Shown: positions 11,283 through 20,695, counted from the stretch's first letter. The stretch is DNA of 64,000 bases from Chryseobacterium limigenitum (GCF_900114875.1 NZ_FPKW01000015.1:1-64000); one strand, 5' to 3'. Program-made: numbers and translations. Notes: generated by a model from the sequence alone, not told the origin.

Positions 11283-13214
11283 ATGAAAAAAATATTCTTA
11301 ATTGCTTTTTGCTCAATAAATTTTGTTTTTATTGATGCTCAAAAGCATGAATTTCTAGACCCTCCAAAATTCAATGATGCAGATTTATCAAAGCAAAAAT
11401 CAGCTTTAGATGAAAATGCTCCTGCAGAAATTTTATACAAATCTCAACATTTTATGATTGATGTTGCTACGGGAGATCTTCATAAAAAAGCTTTTTACAG
11501 GGTAAAGATCTATGATAAAGATAAGGCTGAAGATTGGTTGAATCTTGAAATTCCACTTTACAAGAACGGAAGTAGTGAAGAAAAACTGAATAAGATAAAA
11601 GCATTTACTTATAATTTAGAAAATGGAGTTGTTGTACAGGTCAAAGTTGAAAAAAGTTCAAAATATAAGAGTAAGGAGAGCAAATATCTTACGATCAATA
11701 AATTTGCATTCCCTAATGTGAAAAATGGCTCTGTGATTGAGTATCAATATGAAGTTATTTCACCATTTTTGTTTGCCATCCCTGAAGTATTGATAGAAGG
11801 AGATACGCCTTCAATGTATACAGAATATGTTTTGGATAATCCTTTAAACATTTCATATAACATCAATTACACAGGTTCTCTAAATCCAAAATATAGGATT
11901 GTTGAAGAAAGGAATTTATACGGAACACAGTACAGAACATATAGATTTGGATATGAAAATTTGAAAGGTTTTAAGGCTGAAAAATTTGTTAAAAATGACA
12001 GAAATTATAGAACAAAATTAAGCGCAGAGTTAAATTCAACGAATTTTGGACAATTAAAGCTTTATTCTTCATCTTGGGAGCAGATCAAAGACAGGTTATA
12101 TGAAAATGAAGATTTCGGAGGTGAACTTAAAAGATCAAAACTGGCAAAAGAAAATATGCCGGCCGAAGTTTCAAACTTAAAAAATGATACAGAAAAGGCA
12201 GATGCTATTTTTAATTATGTGAAAAATACTTTTACATGGAACAATGACAGAGGTATTTATACAGAAGATGGAATAAAGAAGCTTTTAGAAACCAAAACAG
12301 GAAACGGAGCAGAAATTAATCTTTTTCTTGTTATGATGCTTCGTGAAGCGGGGATTAAAGCAGATCCGGTTCTTATTTCGACCGTAAATAACGGGTTGAT
12401 CAACCTTACGTCTCCCAACGTTTCCAATATGAATTTTGTTATCGCTGCTATCGAAACAAAAGATGGATTACATATTTGTGATGCCACTTCCAAGCAGTCT
12501 TCTATGGATCAGCTGCCACCAAGAGACTGGAATAATTTCGGGATCTTATTATCAAAAGAGAAGGTAAAACAGATACAGATGACGAACTCTAAACCTAGTT
12601 TTACTTATCTTACGGCCAATGCAAAGATCAATGAGGACGGAAGTATTTCGGGTACTTATTCCGATAAAGATACCGGAACTTATGCGATGTTTGCTAAGGA
12701 AAGTTATGATGACAATAATGATAAGTACAAAAAACAGTACAAAGAAAATTTTGCAATAGATTTTACAGGAATCGATTCTAAAGTGCTTGAAAGCGGTGAT
12801 TTTGAAAGTACAATGAAGTTCTCTTCAGATAATCTTATTGATAGAGTGGGGAAGAAAATGATCATTAATCCGATGTTGTTTTTAAACAAAAATTCAAATG
12901 AATTTGATCAGACGGAAGAAAGAAAGTATACAATTGATTTTATTTCTCCTTATACAAGAGTGAAAAAAGTTGTTTTGGAAATTCCAGAAGGATATACAAT
13001 TGAAGAACTTCCAAAGAGTAAAAAGATCGTTACTGATGACAAAGAAATTGCATATAGCTATGTGATTGAACAAAAAGGAAATACTCTTGAAATTATTTCG
13101 ACAACAACGGTTGGAAGTGCAGATTATCCTAAAGAATATTATCCTGCATTTAAACAAATTTGGGGCGTAGCTTCAAAAAGTGAAAATCAGGTTATAAGCT
13201 TGGTTAAGAAATAA
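11283..13214 (+). CDS. DUF3857/transglutaminase-fold protein lacking the catalytic Cys and His
   Basis: A 643-residue exported paralogue of the preceding protein (signal peptide ending FIDAQ), with an N-terminal DUF3857 domain and a transglutaminase fold. Aligned by eye without gaps to its neighbour, GDCKGLTNYMKTLLDEAG corresponds to GNGAEINLFLVMMLREAG, so the nucleophilic Cys is Gly342. The segment NHAILMVP corresponds to NFVIAAIE, so the His is Phe. The Asp-type third position (ICDATS) is kept. It is therefore probably non-catalytic, perhaps a binding or scaffolding partner. Loss of Cys may be normal for this subgroup. It ends the two-gene operon before a strong terminator. Confidence 0.85.
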   Translation: MKKIFLIAFCSINFVFIDAQKHEFLDPPKFNDADLSKQKSALDENAPAEILYKSQHFMIDVATGDLHKKAFYRVKIYDKDKAEDWLNLEIPLYKNGSSEEKLNKIKAFTYNLENGVVVQVKVEKSSKYKSKESKYLTINKFAFPNVKNGSVIEYQYEVISPFLFAIPEVLIEGDTPSMYTEYVLDNPLNISYNINYTGSLNPKYRIVEERNLYGTQYRTYRFGYENLKGFKAEKFVKNDRNYRTKLSAELNSTNFGQLKLYSSSWEQIKDRLYENEDFGGELKRSKLAKENMPAEVSNLKNDTEKADAIFNYVKNTFTWNNDRGIYTEDGIKKLLETKTGNGAEINLFLVMMLREAGIKADPVLISTVNNGLINLTSPNVSNMNFVIAAIETKDGLHICDATSKQSSMDQLPPRDWNNFGILLSKEKVKQIQMTNSKPSFTYLTANAKINEDGSISGTYSDKDTGTYAMFAKESYDDNNDKYKKQYKENFAIDFTGIDSKVLESGDFESTMKFSSDNLIDRVGKKMIINPMLFLNKNSNEFDQTEERKYTIDFISPYTRVKKVVLEIPEGYTIEELPKSKKIVTDDKEIAYSYVIEQKGNTLEIISTTTVGSADYPKEYYPAFKQIWGVASKSENQVISLVKK

Positions 13215-13281
13215 AATACGGGTATTCAATGTTTTAGCTAATAATTAATTTAGATATTGAATAAATTTTTAAAATAATCAT

Positions 13282-13312
13282 AAAACCATTCATTTTTTGA
13301 ATGGTTTTTGTA
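13282..13312 (+). terminator. Terminator of the DUF3857 operon
   Basis: An 11-bp perfect stem (AAAACCATTCA at 13282-13292, TGAATGGTTTT at 13298-13308) with a T5 loop and trailing T residues. Confidence 0.88.
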
Positions 13313-13332
13313 TTTAATAGGAAAATTGAAAT

Positions 13333-14160
13333 ATGAAAAATACAATTGCTGTCTTAGCATTATCCTCTTTCTTTATTTTTTCAGCTTGTAAAAAAACAGA
13401 AACTACAAATACTGCAGACGAAAAAACAGAAATTCCTCAACCAGAAAAATTTACTGTAGATTCTGTAAAAGTGAATGATTCCATAAAGCTTAGTGATTCT
13501 TTACAGTTGAAATACACTTCAAAAATGCTGGTTTTTCCTTCAATTAAGGATGGGAAATTATTAGATAGTATTTATTTTGCAAGTAAAAATATTAAAGATT
13601 TTTCTAAAAAAGGAATAGAAACTTTACTGCAAAAAGAAAAAGATGAGTTTTATAATTCTATTAAAAAAGATTCAAAAGACTTTATTTCTGATATAACCTT
13701 TTCTCAGGAATGGTACACAAGTTCTTCCATGAATCTTAAATCTAACGTTAATGATTTCATGCATATAGAATATATCTGGGGGTCATACGAAGGTGGAGCG
13801 CATGATAATTATGGCTTTAATGAAAGGGTTTTCGATCTGAAAAATAACAAAAAAGTTGAACTGAAAGATATTACTTCAATGTCAAAAAATAAACTTGAAA
13901 CACTGCTAATGAAGAATATTAATAAAATAAACAGCGGGACAACAGATGAAAACGGAAAAGTTAATAATTCGGACATGCTTTTAGTAGATCTAATTCCGGT
14001 TACAAATAACTTCTATTTTGACGATAAAAACCTGTATTTCCATTATAGTCCTTACGAAATAACGGCTTTTGCGGCGGGAGATATTATCATCCCGATTTCA
14101 TGGGCAGAGTTGAACGGAACTTTAAATCCGGAATTTAAAAATAGAATGAAAATCAAATAA
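13333..14160 (+). CDS. RsiV-like DUF3298/DUF4163 lipoprotein
   Basis: A 275-residue lipoprotein: the signal sequence ends FSACKK, with the lipidated Cys at residue 19. The body contains the DUF4163/DUF3298 hallmarks GSYEGGAHDNYG (about residue 155), a conserved FDLKNNKKVELKDI strand and FYFDDKNLYFHYSPYEITAFAAGD near the end. In Bacillus the same fold forms the lysozyme-binding ectodomain of the anti-sigma factor RsiV. This protein has no transmembrane anti-sigma part, so a ligand-binding or lysozyme-inhibitor-like envelope role is only a suggestion. It is followed by a terminator and a diverged duplicate. Confidence 0.8.
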   Translation: MKNTIAVLALSSFFIFSACKKTETTNTADEKTEIPQPEKFTVDSVKVNDSIKLSDSLQLKYTSKMLVFPSIKDGKLLDSIYFASKNIKDFSKKGIETLLQKEKDEFYNSIKKDSKDFISDITFSQEWYTSSSMNLKSNVNDFMHIEYIWGSYEGGAHDNYGFNERVFDLKNNKKVELKDITSMSKNKLETLLMKNINKINSGTTDENGKVNNSDMLLVDLIPVTNNFYFDDKNLYFHYSPYEITAFAAGDIIIPISWAELNGTLNPEFKNRMKIK

Positions 14161-14164
14161 TACC

Positions 14165-14192
14165 AAAGCTTCCTTTTCAGGGAGCTTTTTTC
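14165..14192 (+). terminator. Terminator between the tandem lipoprotein genes
   Basis: AAAGCTTCC (14165-14173) pairs with GGGAGCTTT (14180-14188), followed by T residues. Confidence 0.8.
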
Positions 14193-14232
14193 TTTGGAAC
14201 ATTTTTTGACCTATAAAAGCAAACGCAGATGT

Positions 14233-15045
14233 ATGAAAAATGCAGGTATTATTTTAATCGCTTTGTTATTTCTAATGTTTTTCTCCTGTAAAGAGATTGG
14301 CTTTAAAAATAAGCACATACAGTCAGCTATTCCTGTAAATTTCACTATTGATTCTGTTATAGAAGAAGATTTTACAAAACTTATGGACTCTATTACTGTG
14401 AAATATTCTTCACAGCTTTTGGTATTTCCAACCTTGAAAGATCAAAAACTGCTTCATACCATTTATGAGAAAGACGATATTAAAGACTTTTCCAAAGAAG
14501 GTCTGAAAAAATATCTGGAAGCAAAAAAGAATGAATTATATGCTAAACTTAAAGGTTCAAATAAACTGGTTCACCTAAAACACTTACAAAAATGGGAAAA
14601 AACTTCTCAAATGAATCTTAAATTTAATAAAAACGGGTATCTGCACATTCAATACTACGAAAGTATGTTTGTTGGTGGCGTTTGTAATTTTTACAATTAT
14701 TCTGAAAAGGTTTTTGATCTTAATGATAATAAAAAATTAGCACTTCAGGGTATTACATCTATTTCGAAGGACAAACTTTCTGAAATGTTAAGTAATAATA
14801 TCGATAAAACAACAATGATGCAGCAGATGAAAAAATATGATGTAGAAGAGTATAATGCATTGTTAGCTGAAAAAATTCCGGTAGCAGATAATTTTTATTT
14901 CGATGAAGATAATCTGTATTTTCACTATAATAAGGATGAAATTAAAAAAGGATATTCAATTGGTGATATTATAATTCCGGTATCATGGAATGACCTGAGT
15001 GGAACTTTGAACATCGAATTTAAAGACCGAATGAAGATCAAATAA
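14233..15045 (+). CDS. RsiV-like DUF3298 lipoprotein, diverged tandem copy
   Basis: From the ATG at 14233 the product is 270 residues with a lipobox ending MFFSCKE (Cys19); an in-frame upstream start at 14194 would bury the signal sequence. It aligns along its length with the preceding lipoprotein: shared LxVFP, IKDFSKEGL, SQMNLKFN, FYFDEDNLYFHYN and GDIIIPVSWNDLSGTLN segments, and the same MKIK ending. The conserved GGAH motif has become GGVC and the YEI motif has become DEI, so it has lost two family signatures. This suggests relaxed constraint or a new ligand after duplication. Confidence 0.78.
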   Translation: MKNAGIILIALLFLMFFSCKEIGFKNKHIQSAIPVNFTIDSVIEEDFTKLMDSITVKYSSQLLVFPTLKDQKLLHTIYEKDDIKDFSKEGLKKYLEAKKNELYAKLKGSNKLVHLKHLQKWEKTSQMNLKFNKNGYLHIQYYESMFVGGVCNFYNYSEKVFDLNDNKKLALQGITSISKDKLSEMLSNNIDKTTMMQQMKKYDVEEYNALLAEKIPVADNFYFDEDNLYFHYNKDEIKKGYSIGDIIIPVSWNDLSGTLNIEFKDRMKIK

Positions 15046-15108
15046 AGCTTTATTATTGAATTGTAATTAAATAATTTTAAAATACTTCTCAATAACAGCA
15101 CAATTTTT

Positions 15109-15116
15109 TACTTTTG
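15109..15116 (+). promoter_or_regulatory. Promoter -7 element almost touching the start codon
   Basis: TACTTTTG ends 5 nt before the ATG at 15122. With the usual spacing, transcription would begin at or within a few bases of the start codon. Confidence 0.5.
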
Positions 15117-15121
15117 TACCA

Positions 15122-15973
15122 ATGGAAAAAGTAGCTTTTATCATCAATCCTTTTTCGGCCAAGAAAAATTATCAGCCATTTCTTAATGAACTGATAAAAA
15201 AGGTTGGAAATCCTCTGTATTATGTTTCAGAATCTATTCAGGGAACGGATGATTTTATTCAAAATAACTTTGAGAAAATCGATATTTTTGTGGCGATTGG
15301 TGGTGACGGTACGATTTCTACGGTGGCCAGAAATCTTATCAATACAGAAAAAGTCTTAGCTATTTTCCCTGCGGGCTCGGGAAATGGGTTCTCTAATGAA
15401 ACAAAATTCAGTAAGAACTTAGACGAGCTTTTAGATAAAATTAAAGCAAAAAATTCCAGAAAGATAGATACATTTACGGTTAACGAGAGGCTTTCTATCA
15501 ATGTTTCGGGAACTGGTTTTGACGGAAAAGTGGTCAAAGAATTTGAAAAAACCGATCGTGGATTCAAAAACTATATCAAAGTTTCGCTTAAAACTTTCTT
15601 TAACTACAAACCGATTAAGGTTAAATTTTCAGATGAAAAATATCAACAGTACAACGGCAAATATTTGATGCTGAATATCGCCAACACCCGTCAGTTCGGT
15701 AACAATGCCTACATTGCTCCAAACGCGAGCAAAAGTGATGGTTTGGTAGATATGGTTTTGGTTAAAAAATTTCCGTTGACCTATTCTGCACTTTTTGCCT
15801 TTAGAATGTTTACAAAAAGATTGAAAGACGACAGTTACGTAACTTATCTACCTGTCTCAGAGATCGAATTCAAAGTAAATACCAAAAATTGGCATTTGGA
15901 CGGAGAATTCAACAAAATAAAGTCGCCAATTCATGTGAAAGTTCAGCCTTCAAGTTTGAATATTTTGATATAA
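15122..15973 (+). CDS. Diacylglycerol/sphingosine kinase family protein
   Basis: A 283-residue soluble member of the DAGK catalytic family (YegS/BmrU-like), which transfers phosphate from ATP or another nucleotide to a lipid hydroxyl. The nucleotide-binding GGDGT signature is at residues 60-64 (AIGGDGTISTVARN), followed by PAGSGNGFSNE. A beta-sandwich C-terminal half with NIANTRQFGNNAYIAPNAS and GLVDMVLVKKFP is also typical. The lipid substrate cannot be told from sequence. It converges on the 15984-16487 gene with only 10 nt between them. Confidence 0.88.
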   Translation: MEKVAFIINPFSAKKNYQPFLNELIKKVGNPLYYVSESIQGTDDFIQNNFEKIDIFVAIGGDGTISTVARNLINTEKVLAIFPAGSGNGFSNETKFSKNLDELLDKIKAKNSRKIDTFTVNERLSINVSGTGFDGKVVKEFEKTDRGFKNYIKVSLKTFFNYKPIKVKFSDEKYQQYNGKYLMLNIANTRQFGNNAYIAPNASKSDGLVDMVLVKKFPLTYSALFAFRMFTKRLKDDSYVTYLPVSEIEFKVNTKNWHLDGEFNKIKSPIHVKVQPSSLNILI

Positions 15974-15983
15974 GTTTAGTCAT

Positions 15984-16487
15984 CTAATTGATTCCATCAA
16001 AAGCGTAAATATCACCATAACCATCTTTACATTCTCTGAAAAACTCTTTAGGTAATCCATTTTTCAAACTGATTTTTGAGGCTACATTTTTACTACAGTT
16101 AGAATCTGTATTTTGGAAAATTAGAATTCTATTTTTCAGTTTTGTCGGTAAATCAATATTTAATGTCACATAATAATTTCCTAAATACTGATTATTTGCA
16201 TTAAAAATTAAGATTCGATTTGTTGCTCTGTGTGATAATCCCCAGATCCATATTGAATTTAAAATTTTATATGTCTTTCCTTGATTTGTCTTTACAGTTC
16301 CTAAATAGGTTAAATGTGTTTCTGTTTTGCCTTTCTCATTCCATTTTCCAAAAACTAATTCTTTTCCAATTAAACCTTTTTTGAGAGCTTTTATTCTGAT
16401 ATTTTGATCATTGATTTGAGATATTCCAAATATTGGAATTAATAAAACTAAAGCGAATGAAAACCTCATTGTGTATATTATTTTCAT
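15984..16487 (-). CDS. Hypothetical exported protein
   Basis: A 167-residue protein with an N-terminal signal peptide (FALVLLIPIFGISQ); the second Met at 16469 (MRFSFALV) would give a more standard signal peptide. The mature part has a KELVFGKWNEKGKTETHLTYLGTV segment, a WIWGLSHRATNRILIFN core and two late Cys residues. No family was recognised. It begins 5 nt after the dctA stop on the same strand, so it is probably co-transcribed with dctA, although nothing links it functionally to transport. Confidence 0.65.
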   Translation of the reverse strand: MKIIYTMRFSFALVLLIPIFGISQINDQNIRIKALKKGLIGKELVFGKWNEKGKTETHLTYLGTVKTNQGKTYKILNSIWIWGLSHRATNRILIFNANNQYLGNYYVTLNIDLPTKLKNRILIFQNTDSNCSKNVASKISLKNGLPKEFFRECKDGYGDIYAFDGIN

Positions 16488-16492
16488 TAAAA

Positions 16493-17773
16493 CTAAACCT
16501 CCAATTTCTTCTCAATCTCATTCGGATGATCCAGACAATATTGCAACTGATCTTTATCCAATTGCTTTTCCCAGTTTGCAACTACTACCGTAGCCACGGA
16601 ATTACCAATTACATTCGTTAAAGCACGGCATTCGCTCATGAATTTATCTATTCCAAGAATCAAAGTCATTCCCGCAATCGGAATTTCAGGGACAACAGCT
16701 AATGTTGCTGCTAAAGTTACAAATCCGGCTCCTGTAACTCCTGCGGCTCCTTTTGAACTTAACATAGCGACTAAAAGTAAGATTAATTGTTTCTCAATTG
16801 AAAGGTCAATATTTAAAGCCTGTGCAATAAATAATGAAGCTAAGGTCATATAGATATTAGTTCCATCAAGATTAAATGAATAACCCGTTGGAACCACCAA
16901 ACCTACAATTGCTCTTGAACAGCCTGCTTTTTCAAGTTTCTCCATGATTCCCGGAAGAGCCGATTCTGAAGAACTCGTTCCTAAGACCAAAAGCAATTCT
17001 TCTTTCAAATAATACATCAGTTTAAAAATGCTGAAACCATTGTACCATGCTACAGCTCCCAACACCAAAACAACGAAAAGGGCAGAGGTAATATAAAAGG
17101 TTCCGACTAAAAATATCAAGTTTAAAACAGAATGCAGTCCATATTTTCCGATAGTAAAAGCCATTGCTCCAAAAGCTCCAATTGGCGCTAGTTTCATCAG
17201 CATATGAACAATTTTAAAGATCGGAGTTGAAAGATCCTGTAAAAAGTCTGTTATTTTCTGACTCTTTTCTTTGGTTAAAACCAAGGCGGTTCCCATTAAA
17301 ATAGCAACTAAAAGAACCTGCAAAATATTTTCCCCAACCAATGGACTAAACAAAGTTTCGGGAATAATATTCATCATGAATCCTGTTAAAGTTGTTTCAT
17401 GGGCTTTCTGTTGATATTGCGAAACGTCACCAGAAAGGGTAGCGGGATCAATATTTAAACCATGTCCCGGCTGTAAAATATTACCAACAATTAAACCGAT
17501 AATTAAAGCCAAAGTGGAAAAAGTAAAGAAATAAATCATTGCTTTTATGGCAATTCTTCCCACTTTTTTTAAGTCTGTCATGTGAGCGATTCCCAAGGTT
17601 AAAGTGATGAAAATTACGGGAGCAATGATCATTTTCACTAATTTGATAAAACCATCACCTAACGGTTTCATTTTCTCACCCAATTCTGGATAGAATCTGC
17701 CTAAAAGAATACCTGCAATGATTGCTATAATGACTTGAAAATAAAGTTGCTGATAGATTTTTTTTGCTTTCAA
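16493..17773 (-). CDS. dctA: Dicarboxylate/amino acid:cation symporter (DctA-like)
   Basis: A 426-residue inner-membrane transporter of the DAACS family, which imports C4-dicarboxylates or acidic amino acids with protons or sodium. Family landmarks are [17 protein letters not shown] (hairpin serine-rich motif), [20 protein letters not shown] and [21 protein letters not shown]; the last matches DctA better than GltP. The start is probably a TTG (17771-17773, [14 protein letters not shown]), with no better ATG nearby. A small exported protein gene follows at once. Confidence 0.9.
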   Translation of the reverse strand: MKAKKIYQQLYFQVIIAIIAGILLGRFYPELGEKMKPLGDGFIKLVKMIIAPVIFITLTLGIAHMTDLKKVGRIAIKAMIYFFTFSTLALIIGLIVGNILQPGHGLNIDPATLSGDVSQYQQKAHETTLTGFMMNIIPETLFSPLVGENILQVLLVAILMGTALVLTKEKSQKITDFLQDLSTPIFKIVHMLMKLAPIGAFGAMAFTIGKYGLHSVLNLIFLVGTFYITSALFVVLVLGAVAWYNGFSIFKLMYYLKEELLLVLGTSSSESALPGIMEKLEKAGCSRAIVGLVVPTGYSFNLDGTNIYMTLASLFIAQALNIDLSIEKQLILLLVAMLSSKGAAGVTGAGFVTLAATLAVVPEIPIAGMTLILGIDKFMSECRALTNVIGNSVATVVVANWEKQLDKDQLQYCLDHPNEIEKKLEV

Positions 17774-17846
17774 AACGAAAAGTTTATGATTTTAAAGTCG
17801 GAAATTAAGCAAATTTATCTTCACAGATGATAAAAGTCAGGAAAAT

Positions 17847-17875
17847 TTTCGGCGGGGCTTTCAGCCCCGCCGAAA
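17847..17875. repeat. GC-rich perfect hairpin in a spacer
   Basis: A 13-bp perfect stem (17847-17859 with 17863-17875) around a 3-nt loop reads CGGCGGGGCT / AGCCCCGCCG at its core. It is strikingly GC-rich for this genome. It lies between ggt and dctA (both minus strand), downstream of ggt. It could act as the ggt terminator, but there is only a short T stretch, so a dispersed REP-like element is equally possible. Confidence 0.6.
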
Positions 17876-17951
17876 CTGATTGATAATAATTTTGAATTCT
17901 ATTATTAAACCCTATAAGGTTTGATGTTGCTTGCTGTTTAAAAGGCTAAAA

Positions 17952-19637
17952 TCATTCCACCGCAACAGAATCATCACCACGACCATCTGCAACTGCATGA
18001 ATGGTTCCATTATCGTCAATGACAATCATTTCTGTTTTACCAATCTGTTTTATTTTTTCGATGACATAATTTTTAGCTTTTAACTCTGAAATCGTTGCTT
18101 CCGGGAAATTATTTTCAACAGAAACCGTTTCAGGAAGCCATTGATGATGAAATTTCGGAGCATTGACAGAAATATTAGCATTTAACTTAAAATCAACAAC
18201 ATCAACAATAGATTGGTAAACTGAGGTAGGAATAGTCGTTCCTCCGGGAGTTCCAACCACCATATAAGGCTTTCCGTTTTTCAGAATAATGGTTGGGGTC
18301 ATAGAAGAAAGCATTCTCTTATTGGGCTGGATCGCATTGGCTTCTCCGCCTACAGCTCCAAACATATTGGGAACACCAGGCTTTACGGAGAAGTCATCCA
18401 TTTCATTATTTAAAAAGAATCCTGCCCCTGTTACCAATACTTTGCTGCCGTAATATCCGTTAAGAGTTGTGGTTACTGAGGCGGCGTTTCCATCTTTATC
18501 AATCACCGAAATGTGTGTTGTTTCGGTTGACTCTTTAGGCTGTTTAATGATATTTCCAACCTCTGAACTTGGAGTTGCTTTATTGAAACTGAAACTTTTC
18601 CATCTGTTTTTTAAATAATTTTCAGAAATTAAGTAAGACGTTTTATCTTCAATAAAATCTGGATCTCCCATATATTCGGCTCTGTCGGCATACGCTCTTC
18701 TTTCTGCTTCTACCATGATCTGTACGGCAGGAGTGGAGTTTTGCTGATACTTTTCCAGGTTTTCAAAAGCAGCCATCCTCAACATTTGAGCTAAAAGAAC
18801 TCCTCCGCTTGAGGGCAACGGCATTGTAACGACATTGTTTCCTTTATAATCGAATTCCAAAGCTTTTCTTTCAGCAACTTTATAGTTTTTTAAGTCCTCT
18901 AAAGTGATGATTCCGTTTCCTTTTTTCATTTCGGCAACCAAAAGATCGGCGGTTTTTCCTTCATAAAACCCTTTAGCTCCTAATTTTTGAATGAGTTTTA
19001 AAGTTTCTGTCAATTCTTTCTGAACCAAAAGATCTCCACCTTTCCAAGGTGTTTCTTTTACAAAAAGGATTGATGATTTATTATGCTTTTGAAAGTATTC
19101 TTTTTGGGAATTCAGCATAGCGGCTTCCTGATCTGTAATTGCAAAGCCTTTTTCAGCTAAATCAATTGCAGGTTGAATGATTTGATTCATAGGAAGTTTA
19201 CAGTATTTTAAAGTCGCGAAAAATCCGGCAACACTTCCCGGGATTCCAACTGCCAGTCTCCCGTTTTGGGATAGATCTGTGTTTGCTTTACCGTTTTTAT
19301 CAAGATACATGTCTCTTGAGGCTTTTTTCGGAGCTGTTTCACGGTAATCGATGGTAAATTTTTCACCATTACTTTTCGCGCCAACTAAAAATCCACCACC
19401 ACCGATATTCCCGGCCTGAGGATAAACAACGGCGAGAGCATACTGTGTTGCTGTGATTGCATCATAGGCATTTCCGCCCATTTTTAAGATTTTTGCTCCG
19501 GCTTCACTGGCTAAAGGGTGCGCAGAAACAACAACTCCTTTATTTTTAACCTTAACTTCTTTTACAATGTTGATATCGGTGTATTGTGCTGAAACCGAAT
19601 GAGAAAACAGAATGATGGAAATAATTAACTTTTTCAT
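17952..19637 (-). CDS. ggt: Gamma-glutamyltransferase
   Basis: Periplasmic enzyme that hydrolyses glutathione and transfers gamma-glutamyl groups. The 561-residue precursor has a signal peptide (about residues 1-18, ending SVSAQ) and should self-cleave before the nucleophilic Thr373 in TETTHISVIDKDGNAASVT. Other family landmarks are GGNAYDAITATQYALAVVYPQAGNIGGGGF, PLPSSGGVLLAQML, NNEMDDFS and PGGTTIPTSVYQ. Length and motif order fit a full active enzyme. It is divergent from the threonine dehydrogenase gene. Confidence 0.95.
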   Translation of the reverse strand: MKKLIISIILFSHSVSAQYTDINIVKEVKVKNKGVVVSAHPLASEAGAKILKMGGNAYDAITATQYALAVVYPQAGNIGGGGFLVGAKSNGEKFTIDYRETAPKKASRDMYLDKNGKANTDLSQNGRLAVGIPGSVAGFFATLKYCKLPMNQIIQPAIDLAEKGFAITDQEAAMLNSQKEYFQKHNKSSILFVKETPWKGGDLLVQKELTETLKLIQKLGAKGFYEGKTADLLVAEMKKGNGIITLEDLKNYKVAERKALEFDYKGNNVVTMPLPSSGGVLLAQMLRMAAFENLEKYQQNSTPAVQIMVEAERRAYADRAEYMGDPDFIEDKTSYLISENYLKNRWKSFSFNKATPSSEVGNIIKQPKESTETTHISVIDKDGNAASVTTTLNGYYGSKVLVTGAGFFLNNEMDDFSVKPGVPNMFGAVGGEANAIQPNKRMLSSMTPTIILKNGKPYMVVGTPGGTTIPTSVYQSIVDVVDFKLNANISVNAPKFHHQWLPETVSVENNFPEATISELKAKNYVIEKIKQIGKTEMIVIDDNGTIHAVADGRGDDSVAVE

Positions 19638-19693
19638 TTTTAAAAATTATAATCGAATTTACAATTTTGTTTTAGAATAGGGTCTAAAATTTC

Positions 19694-19701
19694 TATTTTT
19701 G
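19694..19701 (+). promoter_or_regulatory. Promoter -7 element for the threonine dehydrogenase gene
   Basis: TATTTTTG matches TAnnTTTG, 28 nt upstream of the ATG. A TTG at 19667-19669 is slightly far (24 nt). Confidence 0.5.
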
Positions 19702-19729
19702 CTTTTGATCATCAAATAAAAAAGTAAAA

Positions 19730-20695
19730 ATGGAATCCTATACGGAAAGAATACTAATTACGGGTGCTTTGGGACAGATCGGCACCGAACTTACGAACAG
19801 GCTTGTTGAGATCCACGGTGCAGAAAATGTAGTGGCTTCTGGACTAGACAGATGGCAAAAGGGCATTACTGCCGCGGGTCATTACGAAAGAATGGACGTT
19901 ACAAATACTCAGTTGGTAAGACAGGTCATTAAAGATTACGACATTACAACTGTTTATCATTTGGCTTCATTGTTGTCAGGGACTTCTGAAAAGCAACCAA
20001 TTTTCGCTTGGAAATTAAACCTTGAACCTCTTCTTCAGTTTTGTGAAATGGCAAAAGAAGGTCTTCTTAAAAAGATATTCTGGCCAAGTTCTATTGCTGT
20101 TTTCGGGAAAGGAATTCCTAAAGAAAATGTAGCGCAGGATGTTGTTTTGAACCCTACAACGGTGTACGGAATTTCTAAAATGGCGGGTGAAAAATGGTGC
20201 GAATATTATTTCGACAAGTATGGAGTAGACGTAAGAAGTATCAGATATCCGGGATTGATCTCATGGAAAACTCCGGCAGGTGGAGGGACTACAGATTATG
20301 CTGTGGAGATTTTTTATGAAGCAATTGAAGAAGGAAAATATACAAGTTTCATTTCTGAAAATACAGGAATGCCGATGTTGTATATGGACGATGCGATCAA
20401 CGCAACATTGAAATTAATGGAAGCTCCAAAAGAAAGTTTGACGGTTCGTTCGTCTTATAATTTGGGCGGAATGTCTTTCACTCCAAAAGAATTGGCGGAA
20501 GAAATTAAGAAAGAAATTCCAGGTTTTGAGATCGATTATAAACCTGATTTCAGACAGGCAATTGCAGATTCTTGGCCGGCTTCAATTGATGATTCTGTAG
20601 CGAAAAAAGATTGGGGATTAACGTATGATTTCGGAATTTCTGAGATGTCTAAAGACATGATCAAGAATCTTAAAGTGAAATTGGGTAAAGATTAA
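19730..20695 (+). CDS. L-threonine 3-dehydrogenase, epimerase (SDR) type
   Basis: A 321-residue extended short-chain dehydrogenase. The Rossmann motif GALGQIG is at residues 12-18, and the catalytic Tyr-x3-Lys is in VYGISKMAGEKW (about 147-155), preceded by WPSSIAVFG. The segments RYPGLISWKTPAGGGTTDYAVEIFYEA and SYNLGGMSFTPKEL match the NAD-dependent threonine dehydrogenases characterised from Flavobacterium-like bacteria, not the zinc-dependent Tdh. The reaction is L-threonine to 2-amino-3-oxobutyrate. No 2-amino-3-ketobutyrate ligase gene is adjacent, so pathway linkage is inferred from the family alone. Confidence 0.87.
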   Translation: MESYTERILITGALGQIGTELTNRLVEIHGAENVVASGLDRWQKGITAAGHYERMDVTNTQLVRQVIKDYDITTVYHLASLLSGTSEKQPIFAWKLNLEPLLQFCEMAKEGLLKKIFWPSSIAVFGKGIPKENVAQDVVLNPTTVYGISKMAGEKWCEYYFDKYGVDVRSIRYPGLISWKTPAGGGTTDYAVEIFYEAIEEGKYTSFISENTGMPMLYMDDAINATLKLMEAPKESLTVRSSYNLGGMSFTPKELAEEIKKEIPGFEIDYKPDFRQAIADSWPASIDDSVAKKDWGLTYDFGISEMSKDMIKNLKVKLGKD

